DNA of 16,139 nucleotides from Desulfobulbus sp. (lineage in GTDB: Bacteria; Desulfobacterota; Desulfobulbia; Desulfobulbales; Desulfobulbaceae). The notes under the pieces are model-generated. The model was not told the origin of the DNA. It saw only the letters and a list, made by a program, of their open reading frames with translations, and searched no databases. The stretch covers positions 1 through 16,139 of the forward strand of contig JAUVLX010000036.1 in the NCBI GenBank assembly GCA_030600525.1, read 5' to 3'. Below are positions 1-7,176 of this stretch, in pieces. Each line of letters opens with the position of its first letter. The stretch's first letter is position 1. Position numbers and translations under genes: made by a program.

Positions 1-443
1 ACGCCTAATTCAGGAATAGCACGTAAACCAGGTCTTTTGCTTTTGAGATCATCGGGATTGGTTCCATCAAGGAGAATGGAAAAATCTTTTTTTTCCATGA
101 CTTCCCTGAACCGTTTATAAATCCGTAATTTACATTGATAACAACGTTCTTCTGAGTTTGAGACAAATTCCTTCCAGGCAAGTGGTTGTAAGTCGACCAC
201 TTGCATTTCGACACCCTTGGGATATCCATTGGTAGTGAGCCAATTTTGAGCCAGGGATATTTCTTCTGGTTTCAACAAAATTGAAGACCCGAACAGGACC
301 AGCACATTGCCTGCACCCAGCGTATCAAGAGCGCTTTTCAAAAGAAGGGAACTATCAACCCCGCCGGAAAAAGCTACAGCAACCCGACTGTACTTCAGGA
401 GTACTTGATTTAATTTATTAAGTTTGTCTTGAATTTGCTGCAA
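1..443 (-). CDS. larE: LarE, ATP-dependent sacrificial sulfur transferase (partial, 3' end beyond window)
   Basis: LarE uses ATP to activate the cofactor precursor and donates sulfur from its own cysteine, building the nickel-pincer cofactor of lactate racemase and related LarA enzymes in the cytoplasm. Visible, numbered from a TTG start at 443: the PP-loop SGGVDSS at residues 26-32, ERCYQCK at 99-105 and DGTNPDD at 126-132, followed by KSKRPGLRAIPELG at the edge. The part expected to hold the sacrificial cysteine lies beyond the window. I chose TTG because AGAGGA (complement of 451-456) sits 7 nt upstream and the protein then begins QQIQDKLNKLNQVL, as family members do. An in-frame ATG at 503 would add 20 residues without a Shine-Dalgarno sequence, and another ATG lies at 572. 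It is divergent from pheA. The family call is firm; the start is less so. Confidence 0.87.
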   Translation of the reverse strand, partial: MQQIQDKLNKLNQVLLKYSRVAVAFSGGVDSSLLLKSALDTLGAGNVLVLFGSSILLKPEEISLAQNWLTTNGYPKGVEMQVVDLQPLAWKEFVSNSEERCYQCKLRIYKRFREVMEKKDFSILLDGTNPDDLKSKRPGLRAIPELG

Positions 444-535
444 GCAATTTTCCTCTTGATAACATGACAGGTCCGGTGACAACAGCGTTGAAATTGAAGC
501 CATCTTGAATTTAAAGCAACACGCTGTAGGTGAAT

Positions 536-563
536 ATTGTATCAGAATATATGATGCAAATAA
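536..563 (-). promoter_or_regulatory. Possible larE promoter
   Basis: On the minus strand the hexamer TACAAT (536-541) matches the -10 consensus at five of six positions. The region upstream of it is AT-rich, but the -35 candidate at a 16-nt spacing (TTATTT, 558-563) is poor. Transcription would begin near 528, about 85 nt before the preferred TTG start of larE and about 25 nt before the ATG at 503. This is read by eye only. Confidence 0.3.
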
Positions 564-848
564 GTGCCCCATGCAACCATTTTCAATTTTTTCTTTTAAT
601 CACCTGGCAAATACTATAGATTTCGTAACAATTCAGCAGCACCCCACGGAGTCTGCGCTTACTTCTGTGCACGAGATCAGGCAAGAAAACAAAGTATTAC
701 TCTTGTTATCCAGCCAGCTTGTACCCATTTGGAGCACTGCTAAACAGTTACAGATCGAGGTTAAAGCGAGGTTATTTGTGTTATTCGCTGAATAGTTACT
801 AAATTTCCTTTCTATTGATCAAGTAAATCTGCTACACCATATTGCCTC

Positions 849-877
849 TTGAGACAACATTGTGTATGTCATGTACA
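849..877 (+). promoter_or_regulatory. Weak candidate pheA promoter
   Basis: TTGAGA (849-854) matches the -35 consensus at five of six positions and is followed after 17 nt by TGTACA (872-877), which matches the -10 consensus at only three. The start point would fall near 884, leaving a leader of about 48 nt. An 8-bp inverted repeat at 862-869 and 885-892 overlaps the spacer and the start point. A second poor option is TTGATC, 17 nt, CATATT further upstream. Confidence 0.28.
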
Positions 878-892
878 GACAATCACATACAC
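862..892. repeat. Inverted repeat upstream of pheA (8-bp arms)
   Basis: GTGTATGT at 862-869 and its exact reverse complement ACATACAC at 885-892 are separated by 15 nt, so the centres are 23 nt apart. The pair lies 40-70 nt before the pheA start and overlaps the candidate promoter. It could be a dimeric operator or a weak hairpin. I do not recognise it as a known regulator site. Confidence 0.45.
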
Positions 893-931
893 CTTCCAAC
901 CTATTAAAAGCTGACCAGAAAACTAACAATC

Positions 932-2035
932 ATGACCCCAAAAGCAAATATCTCACATGTCCGAGACAGGATTGATACGATTGACGATACCATCCTTGAT
1001 CTTTTAAAAGAACGTCTTGACTGTGCACTGACAATAGGTGAGCTTAAAAATGAAACCAAACGGGCAAAATGGGATCCGCAAAGGGAACTCGAAATTTACA
1101 ATCGCCTCCGGGAAAAAAACCAGGAGGTGTTCCCTTACAAAGCCCTTCACTCCATATTTCATGAAATTATAACCACCTGCAGATTATCACAACGCAAAGT
1201 AACAGTCGCCTACCTTGGACCAGAAGCGACTTTTACCCATCAGGCTGGTGTTAAATATTTCGGTCAATCTGCTGATTACCGCCCGCTTGAGGCTATTGTT
1301 GAAGTTTTCCAGGAAGTTGAAAAAGAACGGGTTCAATATGGTATTGTACCAGTTGAAAATTCCATTGAAGGAGCTGTAACTTCAAGCCTGGACTCTTTTC
1401 TCAACTACAAGGTGCAGATATGCGGTGAAATCCAACTTCCGATCACCCATAATCTGGTCTGTCGATCCGGTAACCTTGAAGATATTCAAACCGTCGCTTC
1501 TCATGCGCAGGGGCTAGCTCAATGCAGGGAATGGCTGCGGAAAAATATGCCAAATATCCCCACGCTCCCTGTCTTTTCGACTGGCGCGGCAGCTCAGATG
1601 GCAGCAAACAATCCCAATGTGGGGGCAATTGCAAGTAATCTTGCTGTCACTGCGTATGACCTCCAGGTGGTTGTGAAAGGGATCGAAGACTATCAAGGTA
1701 ACACCACCCGATTTCTGGTCCTGGGAAAACAGTCCCCACAAAAAAGCGGCGCTGACAAAACCTCTGTCCTGCTAGGACTAATAAATCGGCCAGGAGCATT
1801 GAACGAAATCCTGACCATACTGTCAGCCAAAAATATTGATCTTGCCAAGATCGAATCACGCCCTACCAAGGGTAAGCAGTGGAAATATCTTTTCTTCCTC
1901 GATATGATCGGCCACATGGACGACCCGGCTATCCAGGAAGCATGTAATATTTTAAAACAGATTTGCGCTTATTTTGAATGGCTTGGTTCCTACCCCCGTG
2001 TAAACAATATCGACGTTAACGGTGGAGACGTTTAA
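932..2035 (+). CDS. pheA: Bifunctional chorismate mutase/prephenate dehydratase (P-protein)
   Basis: The enzyme converts chorismate to prephenate and then to phenylpyruvate, the committed route to phenylalanine, in the cytoplasm. The 367 residues fall into three parts. Residues 5-88 are an AroQ-type chorismate mutase (VRDRIDTIDDTILDLLKERL). Residues 91-265 are the prephenate dehydratase, with YLGPEATFTHQA at 94-105, PVENSIEGAV at 140-149 and the catalytic NTTRF at 257-261. Residues 275-358 are a C-terminal ACT domain with PGAL at 287-290 and ESRP at 308-311, the phenylalanine-sensing motifs, so feedback inhibition is expected. Length is normal for the family. The ATG at 932 has no clear Shine-Dalgarno sequence, but the protein begins where other P-proteins do. 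uup follows after 116 nt without an obvious terminator. Confidence 0.95.
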   Translation: MTPKANISHVRDRIDTIDDTILDLLKERLDCALTIGELKNETKRAKWDPQRELEIYNRLREKNQEVFPYKALHSIFHEIITTCRLSQRKVTVAYLGPEATFTHQAGVKYFGQSADYRPLEAIVEVFQEVEKERVQYGIVPVENSIEGAVTSSLDSFLNYKVQICGEIQLPITHNLVCRSGNLEDIQTVASHAQGLAQCREWLRKNMPNIPTLPVFSTGAAAQMAANNPNVGAIASNLAVTAYDLQVVVKGIEDYQGNTTRFLVLGKQSPQKSGADKTSVLLGLINRPGALNEILTILSAKNIDLAKIESRPTKGKQWKYLFFLDMIGHMDDPAIQEACNILKQICAYFEWLGSYPRVNNIDVNGGDV

Positions 2036-2151
2036 GTTATCAGTCCAAACTCTTAATCACCAGGCACCCCACCTGGGCTCCAATTGAAGGTATCCTGCGG
2101 CTTGCCCAAGTACCAATCAAATAACCCGTTTCCCCCGATAATTACCCTGTT

Positions 2152-3987
2152 ATGCTACCACTTCTCAGCTGCAAGGGTTTGAGCAAAGCATTTGGCGCTC
2201 AAACCCTGTTTTCTAATATTACAATGAATTTACATTCTGGTGATCGTGCTGGACTAATTGGTCCTAACGGTTCTGGTAAATCCACCCTGCTTAAAATTTT
2301 CTGCGGTCTCGCCGAGTGTGACAGTGGCGATATATTCTCCCCAAAACATACTCGTTTGAGTTATGTAGCCCAGGAAGACATTTTCAACGAGGAGCTTAAC
2401 TGCGTTGACAACCTTTATCTTGCGGTGAAGGATCTGGATATTGAGCAGGCAGACCAATATAATCGGATCTACACCGTCCTTAGTCGTGCAAACTTCGATG
2501 ACCAGACCAGCCCAGTAGAAAAATTATCTGGTGGCTGGCGCAAACGCCTTGCAATCTGCAGGGCCCTTGTTGTCTACCCCGATGTACTCGTCATGGATGA
2601 ACCTACCAATCACCTCGACATTGAGGGAATCATCTGGCTTGAAAAGCTGCTGCGTGCCAACCTTCCTGAAAGCCCTGCAGCGATGCTCATGGTCAGCCAT
2701 GACCGGCGTTTTTTGGAAAACACAGTAAATAGAATAATTGAACTTGGCCCAGTATATCCTGAGGGCTCCCTCGAAGCTACTGGGACCTATGCTGATTTTT
2801 TGGAAAAGAAATCAGCTTTCCTTGACCAGCAGTTACATACTGAAGAACGGCTCGCCAACAAAGTGCGACGAGAAACAGAGTGGCTTCGTCGCGGCCCTAA
2901 AGCACGTTCGACCAAGGCAAAATACCGAATCGATGAAGCAGGCCGTCTCCAGGGCGAGCTAAATAATGTTCGTTCACGAAATCGCTCAACAGGTTCGGTT
3001 GCAATCCAGTTTGATGCAACGCACCGTAAAACCAAAAAATTACTGACGTGCGACAACATAAGTAAGCAATTTACCGAAAGCCCCCTGTTTAAGAATCTTA
3101 ATTTGGTGCTTTCACCAGGATCGCGCTTAGGCATCTTAGGGAGAAACGGTACCGGAAAATCAACCCTGATGCAAATTCTTGCCGCAGCAACTGAAAGTGA
3201 CGGTCCCAAACCCGATAGCGGAACCGTTACCACCGCAGAGAATGTCCGCATTGTCAGTTTTGATCAACGACGTGAGCAGCTAGACAAATCAATAACACTT
3301 CGACGTGCCCTTGCTCCTGATGGAGACTCTGTTGTTTATCAGGACAGAAGTATCCATGTTGTGTCCTGGGCAAAGCGGTTCCTTTTTCGCCCTGACCAGC
3401 TCGACACACCTGTACATCGTTTGTCAGGAGGTGAACAGGCGAGAATTCTCATTGCCAGGCTGATGCTGAAACCAGCTGACATACTCCTTCTTGACGAACC
3501 GACAAACGATCTGGACATCCCTTCACTTGATGTCCTTGAAGAAAGCCTGGCCGAATTTCCTGGAGCGTTGGTGCTGGTAAGCCATGATCGTTTTATGCTT
3601 GACCAAGTCTGCAACACCATTCTTGGATTCAACGGCATAGGCGGAACCAGCTTTTTTGCCGACTATGAACAATGGCTAGCAGACTTACTTCTTATTCAAA
3701 AAGGTACCGAGGTAAAGTCAGCCCCTGAACCACGCTCCAAAAAATCTTCCAAATCGAAAGCTGCCAAATTGTCCTACATGGCACAACGTGAGTATGACCA
3801 GATGGAAGATGAAATTAATCGCCGTGAAGAACGGATAGAAAAACTGCAGTCACTGATGGTATCCCCAGAAGCCGTCGCTGACCCACAGCTTTTGCAGGAT
3901 TATTGGAACGAACAAGAGCAGCTGCAAAACGAGACGGGAAAATTATATGCCAGATGGGAAGAGCTAGAAGAACTTAAGCTCAAGTAA
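2152..3987 (+). CDS. uup: ABC-F family ATPase, Uup type
   Basis: This is a soluble twin-ATPase ABC protein without membrane segments. Relatives act on ribosomes, and Uup also binds branched DNA through its C-terminal domain. In its 611 residues the first ATPase has Walker A GPNGSGKST (37-45), signature LSGGW (125-129) and Walker B with DEPTNHLD (149-156). The second has GRNGTGKST (330-338), LSGGEQ (424-429) and DEPTNDLD (448-455). The linker near 220-280 carries WLRRGPKARSTKAKYRI, typical of Uup. Residues 540-611 form a charged coiled coil (REYDQMEDEINRREERIEKLQ), the Uup C-terminal domain that separates it from EttA-like members. The ATG at 2152 has no Shine-Dalgarno sequence, but residue 1 lies directly before the first ATPase domain. 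Co-transcription with pheA is possible but not shown. Confidence 0.92.
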   Translation: MLPLLSCKGLSKAFGAQTLFSNITMNLHSGDRAGLIGPNGSGKSTLLKIFCGLAECDSGDIFSPKHTRLSYVAQEDIFNEELNCVDNLYLAVKDLDIEQADQYNRIYTVLSRANFDDQTSPVEKLSGGWRKRLAICRALVVYPDVLVMDEPTNHLDIEGIIWLEKLLRANLPESPAAMLMVSHDRRFLENTVNRIIELGPVYPEGSLEATGTYADFLEKKSAFLDQQLHTEERLANKVRRETEWLRRGPKARSTKAKYRIDEAGRLQGELNNVRSRNRSTGSVAIQFDATHRKTKKLLTCDNISKQFTESPLFKNLNLVLSPGSRLGILGRNGTGKSTLMQILAAATESDGPKPDSGTVTTAENVRIVSFDQRREQLDKSITLRRALAPDGDSVVYQDRSIHVVSWAKRFLFRPDQLDTPVHRLSGGEQARILIARLMLKPADILLLDEPTNDLDIPSLDVLEESLAEFPGALVLVSHDRFMLDQVCNTILGFNGIGGTSFFADYEQWLADLLLIQKGTEVKSAPEPRSKKSSKSKAAKLSYMAQREYDQMEDEINRREERIEKLQSLMVSPEAVADPQLLQDYWNEQEQLQNETGKLYARWEELEELKLK

Positions 3988-4051
3988 CCCAGGTATAAGA
4001 TTGCTCCTGGCAGCGTACTTACTTCCATTTAAGTATAGAGCCCTAATCTCG

Positions 4052-4080
4052 TTGACACACCATCTCTTTTTTTATATATC
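4052..4080 (+). promoter_or_regulatory. Sigma70-type promoter of the amino acid transporter operon
   Basis: A perfect -35 element TTGACA (4052-4057) is followed by a 17-nt, T-rich spacer and the -10 element TATATC (4075-4080). Transcription would begin near 4087, giving a leader of about 70 nt before the binding-protein gene. This is the best promoter in the window. Upstream, TACTT (4020-4024) and AAGTA (4031-4035) form a small inverted repeat that might be a regulator site. Confidence 0.7.
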
Positions 4081-4081
4081 A

Positions 4082-4127
4082 GGGGCGTTAATGGTACTGT
4101 GTATTTTCCATACAGAATCACTGCCCC
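4082..4127 (+). promoter_or_regulatory. Nested inverted repeats at the start of the transporter operon leader
   Basis: GGGGC at 4082-4086 can pair with GCCCC at 4123-4127. Between them TGTAT (4099-4103) and ATACA (4109-4113) are complementary across a five-base gap. The outer arm touches the predicted start point, so the element could be an operator or a leader hairpin. No known riboswitch or regulator consensus was recognised. Confidence 0.35.
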
Positions 4128-4155
4128 AGCTATCAAAATCTAAAAGGTGACACCT

Positions 4156-4908
4156 ATGATGAAAAAAATCCTGGCGTTGTTTGCTGCATTTTCTATTCTT
4201 GCAATGTGCGGCGCAGCTTTTGCTGGCAAAAGCAAAATCGTCAACGGCATTGACGCCAACTTCCCTCCCTTTGCCTATATTGATAAGACTGGAAAACCAA
4301 GCGGTTTTGACGTCGAAGCAATGGAATGGATTGCCAAAGACCTCGGTATGGAAGTCAAACACCAGCCAATTGAGTGGGATGGCATCATCACCGCCTTATT
4401 GACAAAAAAAATCGACATAATCGCCTCTGGTATGAGTGCCACCGCAGAGCGTGCAAAAAAGGTCAACTTCACCATTCCCTACTGGGTCATCAAGCAGGTT
4501 ATGGTCTCTAAAAAAGGATCTTCTCTGACCATTGAAGAACTGATGAACGGCAAAAAAGTCATTGGTGTACAGCAAGGAACGACAGAGGCAAAGTGGCTCA
4601 AGGCTGAAGCTGAGAAAAATGGCTGGAACTACGAACTTCGTTACTATAGTTCTTCCCCACTTTCAGTTGCGGACATCTTAAACGGCAGAATAGATGCGGC
4701 AGCTATGGATGATGCCCCAGCACATGATGCAGCTTCCAAGAAAGATGTACAGATTATTGGAACCTTTGGTATGCACGAAGAAGATTTTGGTTATGCTGTG
4801 CGCAAAGATAACCCTGCATTGCTGGAGAAAGTAAACAAATCTCTGGCCAAGCTCATGGCATCTCCATATTGGGACGAATTGGTCACAAAATATGAGTTGA
4901 AAAAATAA
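4156..4908 (+). CDS. Amino acid ABC transporter periplasmic substrate-binding protein (family 3)
   Basis: This protein captures a polar amino acid or similar acid in the periplasm and delivers it to the permeases encoded downstream. The 250-residue precursor has a signal peptide, KK plus a hydrophobic core, with probable cleavage after AFA at residue 23. The mature protein shows the family 3 marks: GIDANFPPFAY near 31-41, SGFDVEAM at 49-56, SGMSATAERAKKVNFT at 91-106 with the arginine that normally grips the ligand carboxylate, GVQQGTT at 137-143 and an acidic AAMDDAPAH at 182-190. I start at ATG 4156 because AAGGTG lies 6 nt upstream. An in-frame GTG at 4147 overlaps that Shine-Dalgarno sequence and is unlikely. 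The substrate cannot be told from sequence. A strong promoter precedes the gene and a strong hairpin follows it, so it may be made in excess over the membrane parts. Confidence 0.92.
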   Translation: MMKKILALFAAFSILAMCGAAFAGKSKIVNGIDANFPPFAYIDKTGKPSGFDVEAMEWIAKDLGMEVKHQPIEWDGIITALLTKKIDIIASGMSATAERAKKVNFTIPYWVIKQVMVSKKGSSLTIEELMNGKKVIGVQQGTTEAKWLKAEAEKNGWNYELRYYSSSPLSVADILNGRIDAAAMDDAPAHDAASKKDVQIIGTFGMHEEDFGYAVRKDNPALLEKVNKSLAKLMASPYWDELVTKYELKK

Positions 4909-4914
4909 TCTACG

Positions 4915-4948
4915 AAGGGCGGATAGCAGATCATCTGTATCCGCCCTT
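4915..4948 (+). terminator. Strong hairpin after the binding-protein gene (partial terminator or mRNA stabiliser)
   Basis: The arm AAGGGCGGATA (4915-4925) pairs perfectly with TATCCGCCCTT (4938-4948), and CAGA/TCTG can pair inside the loop. It begins 6 nt after the stop codon and is followed only by TTTCTC-like sequence, a weak U-run. The genes downstream lack an evident promoter of their own. It therefore probably allows some read-through and sets a high ratio of binding protein to permease, as in other binding-protein operons. Confidence 0.75.
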
Positions 4949-5032
4949 TCTCATAGATTTTCACCTGCTCTTTGCATCATCTTTTCTGACTTCCCCTACC
5001 CTGTAAAGGTTACACTTCACTTTCCGGAAACC

Positions 5033-5716
5033 ATGCCACCCAGCCTTTCTGTTGTCGTAGACTCTTTTCCTTATCTTCTTCAAGGCACTCTCAATACCGC
5101 TGGTATTGTATTTGCTGCAATGTTTCTTGGGTTGTTGATAGGAATTTTGGTTGCAGTCGGCATGGTCTATGGCAAACGACCTGTACAACTGTTGCTTAGC
5201 ACCTATGTATGGTTTTTTCGGGGAGTACCTGTCCTGGTACTACTTTTTCTTTTTTATTTTGGCCTGTTTTCCTACTTTAACATCCAATTTAGCGCATTCA
5301 CCTCCGTGACCATCGTTCTTGGCCTGACAACCGGCGCTTACCAGGCAAATATCTTTAAAGGTGCCATTCTTGCGCTGCCCAAAGGACAATTTAGAGCTGC
5401 TAGTGCTTTGGGAATGACTAATGGCCAGACCGTACGCTCTATTATACTGCCGCAAATACTGCGTATGTCCATTCCCGCATGGTCCAATGAATATTCGATA
5501 ATCCTTAAAGACTCAGCCCTTGCTTTTGTAATAGGTGCTCCAGAAATTATGGCTCGAACGCAATTCGTAGCCTCACGTACCTATCAACATCTACCCCTCT
5601 ATATATCGGCAGGAATCCTCTATTTCCTCCTGACTTGGGCGGGTCTGTATGCATTGAACAAACTTTCCGATGCTCTTCGCATTCCCGGCTACAGTCACCA
5701 TGGTATGAAAGAATGA
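5033..5716 (+). CDS. Amino acid ABC transporter permease (HisM/GlnP type), first
   Basis: This is an inner-membrane permease of the polar amino acid uptake family, predicted to pair with the second permease encoded after the ATPase gene. The 227-residue protein has several hydrophobic segments, near 22-45, 55-80, 90-110 and 190-208. It carries the family motif FRGVP at 62-66 and the EAA loop RAASALGMTNGQTVRSIILP at 121-140, which docks on the ATPase. Length is normal. The ATG at 5033 has at best a weak GGA upstream. The stop overlaps the next start as ATGA at 5713-5716, which implies translational coupling to the ATPase. It lies 84 nt after the intercistronic hairpin. Confidence 0.9.
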   Translation: MPPSLSVVVDSFPYLLQGTLNTAGIVFAAMFLGLLIGILVAVGMVYGKRPVQLLLSTYVWFFRGVPVLVLLFLFYFGLFSYFNIQFSAFTSVTIVLGLTTGAYQANIFKGAILALPKGQFRAASALGMTNGQTVRSIILPQILRMSIPAWSNEYSIILKDSALAFVIGAPEIMARTQFVASRTYQHLPLYISAGILYFLLTWAGLYALNKLSDALRIPGYSHHGMKE

Positions 5717-6477
5717 CCTTGAATAACCCCATACTCAAAGCACAAGCTATCCAAAAATCCTTTGACGGAAACACTATTTTAAATTCCGTTGATGTTGAGC
5801 TGAAAAAAGGCGAAATCATTGTTCTTATCGGACCTTCCGGTGGTGGAAAAAGTACGCTTCTTCAATGTATTAACTGCCTGGTAATACCAGATGACGGCCA
5901 GATCGAACTCGAACAACAGCAGATAGATTTCTCTAACAAGCACGATCTCTATCGACTGCGGCAGCAAGTTGGCATGATTTTTCAGGAATTCAACCTATTT
6001 GATCATCTCACAGCCCTTGACAATATCACGATTGCGCTGCGTAAAGTTAAAAAGCTTGACCGAACTGCAGCGGAAAAACGCGCCCGTCTGGAATTGGAAC
6101 AAGTAGGTCTTGGTGACAAATGTGATCTCTATCCTGCCCAGTTATCTGGAGGACAAAAACAGCGCGTCGCCATAGCCAGGGCCTTGGCAATGGACCCTAA
6201 GGTACTGCTGCTTGATGAACCGACGTCTGCCCTTGATCCTGACCTTATAGGTGAAGTTATATCTGTCATCAAAAACTTAGCTGCTGAAGGGATGACCATG
6301 ATCATGGCCACCCACCAAATAAGCCTTATTGCAAACCTTGCTGATAATATTCTCTTTATGGAAAACGGGCAGATTGTTGAATCTGGTACCCCAGACGAAC
6401 TCCTTGCCAAGGGAAAGGTCAATAAAACGCAGGGGTTCTGTGACCGGTTAAACGAGCTTGCCACTGGAGACAAGTAA
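5713..6477 (+). CDS. Amino acid ABC transporter ATP-binding protein (GlnQ/HisP type)
   Basis: This ATPase powers the importer from the cytoplasmic face. The 254 residues hold Walker A GPSGGGKST (40-48), the Q-loop in MIFQEFNLF with Q91, signature LSGGQKQR (144-151), Walker B LLLDEPTSALDP (165-176) and the switch histidine in ATHQ (H201). That is a complete, active set. I start at the ATG at 5713, which overlaps the permease stop (ATGA) and places the ABC domain at the usual distance. A longer in-frame start at 5635 lies inside the permease gene and would add unrelated residues. It ends 2 nt before the second permease gene. Confidence 0.92.
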   Translation: MTLNNPILKAQAIQKSFDGNTILNSVDVELKKGEIIVLIGPSGGGKSTLLQCINCLVIPDDGQIELEQQQIDFSNKHDLYRLRQQVGMIFQEFNLFDHLTALDNITIALRKVKKLDRTAAEKRARLELEQVGLGDKCDLYPAQLSGGQKQRVAIARALAMDPKVLLLDEPTSALDPDLIGEVISVIKNLAAEGMTMIMATHQISLIANLADNILFMENGQIVESGTPDELLAKGKVNKTQGFCDRLNELATGDK

Positions 6478-6479
6478 AC

Positions 6480-7145
6480 GTGGACTTTTCTCCTTTTTAT
6501 CAAGAGCTTTTTTCAAGCCTCAATCGTGGTTTGCTCATGTCTGTTGCCCTGATTATTCCCTCTGCAATTGGTGGTGTGCTCATTGGAATCACCGCCGGGT
6601 GCCTGCGTGCTTACGGCAACCGAGCAGTACGTATTGTTGGCAATAGCTATGCTGCCGTGTTCAGGGGAACGCCCCTTGTGGTACAGCTCTTTGTTCTTTA
6701 CTTCGGGTTACCCAACCTCGGCATCTATTTTTCTCCCTATGCTGCGGCTGTAACCGGGTTTATTCTCTGCAGCGGTGCATACCAGTCCGAATATATTCGA
6801 GGAGCACTCCTTTCCATTAAAAGGGGGCAATATGCCGGTGCCCATGCCCTCGGTTTAACCAATTTTCAAACCATTTTCTGGATTATCATTCCCCAGGCAA
6901 TACGCCGGGCTCTTCACGGTTGCGGCAATGAAATCATTTATCTTATCAAATACTCCTCTCTTGCCTATATCGTTACCTGCCTGGAACTCACAGGAGAAGG
7001 CAAAACCGTTGCTACCGAATATTTCCGTTTCACTGAAGTCTTTGTAATTATAGGCCTTTACTATCTTGCCCTGGTAACATGCGCCTCTTTTATTCTTAGA
7101 ATAATTGAAAAACGACTCTATATTCCTGGTTTTGGTCACAAATAG
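6480..7145 (+). CDS. Amino acid ABC transporter permease (HisM/GlnP type), second
   Basis: This is the second inner-membrane subunit of the same importer, so the transporter has two different permeases like HisQM rather than a homodimer. The 221 residues show hydrophobic segments near 18-42, 55-76, 85-110 and 185-207. FRGTPL lies at 61-66 and the EAA loop GAHALGLTNFQTIFWIIIPQ at 120-139. The start is a GTG at 6480 with GGAGA at 6466-6470, 9 nt upstream inside the end of the ATPase gene. A later ATG would remove the first segment. The FAD oxidase gene follows after 31 nt. Confidence 0.9.
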   Translation: MDFSPFYQELFSSLNRGLLMSVALIIPSAIGGVLIGITAGCLRAYGNRAVRIVGNSYAAVFRGTPLVVQLFVLYFGLPNLGIYFSPYAAAVTGFILCSGAYQSEYIRGALLSIKRGQYAGAHALGLTNFQTIFWIIIPQAIRRALHGCGNEIIYLIKYSSLAYIVTCLELTGEGKTVATEYFRFTEVFVIIGLYYLALVTCASFILRIIEKRLYIPGFGHK

Positions 7146-7176
7146 GTAACCGAACCCTCCAACCATTCTATTTGCC

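Larger units (their letters stand above)
504..931. other. Intergenic region between divergent larE and pheA, no supported gene
   Basis: This 428-base stretch (488 bases if larE starts at 443) has no gene I can support. An open frame on plus from a TTG at 505 to 795 would encode 96 residues, or 75 from the ATG at 571, but it has no Shine-Dalgarno sequence and no family I recognise. The region is AT-rich. It holds a -10-like element for larE at 536-541, a small hairpin TATTC-GCT-GAATA just before 795, and an inverted repeat with a weak promoter at 849-892 in front of pheA. Confidence 0.5.

Noticed and set aside
571..627. Phe-rich start of a reading frame (MQPFSIFSF) upstream of pheA, like an attenuator leader peptide
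   Set aside because: It lies about 360 nt before pheA, the frame runs on to 795, it has no Shine-Dalgarno sequence, and no terminator/antiterminator pair follows. Chance T-richness is the simpler reading.
2060..2076. Hairpin CCAGG/CCTGG after pheA as a terminator
   Set aside because: Only five base pairs and no U-run. A similar CCAGG/CCTGG pair after uup is equally weak.
2787..3251. 154-residue open frame antisense to uup
   Set aside because: Low-complexity Arg/Ser-rich product with no family match, fully inside the well-supported uup gene on the other strand.
4198..4218. Possible lipoprotein signal (LAMC) in the binding protein
   Set aside because: The residue before the cysteine is methionine, not Gly/Ala/Ser, and a normal signal peptidase I site AFA follows.
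5635..5712. 26-residue N-terminal extension of the ABC ATPase
   Set aside because: It overlaps the permease gene and has no similarity to ABC ATPase starts. The ATG at 5713 forms a standard ATGA coupling.
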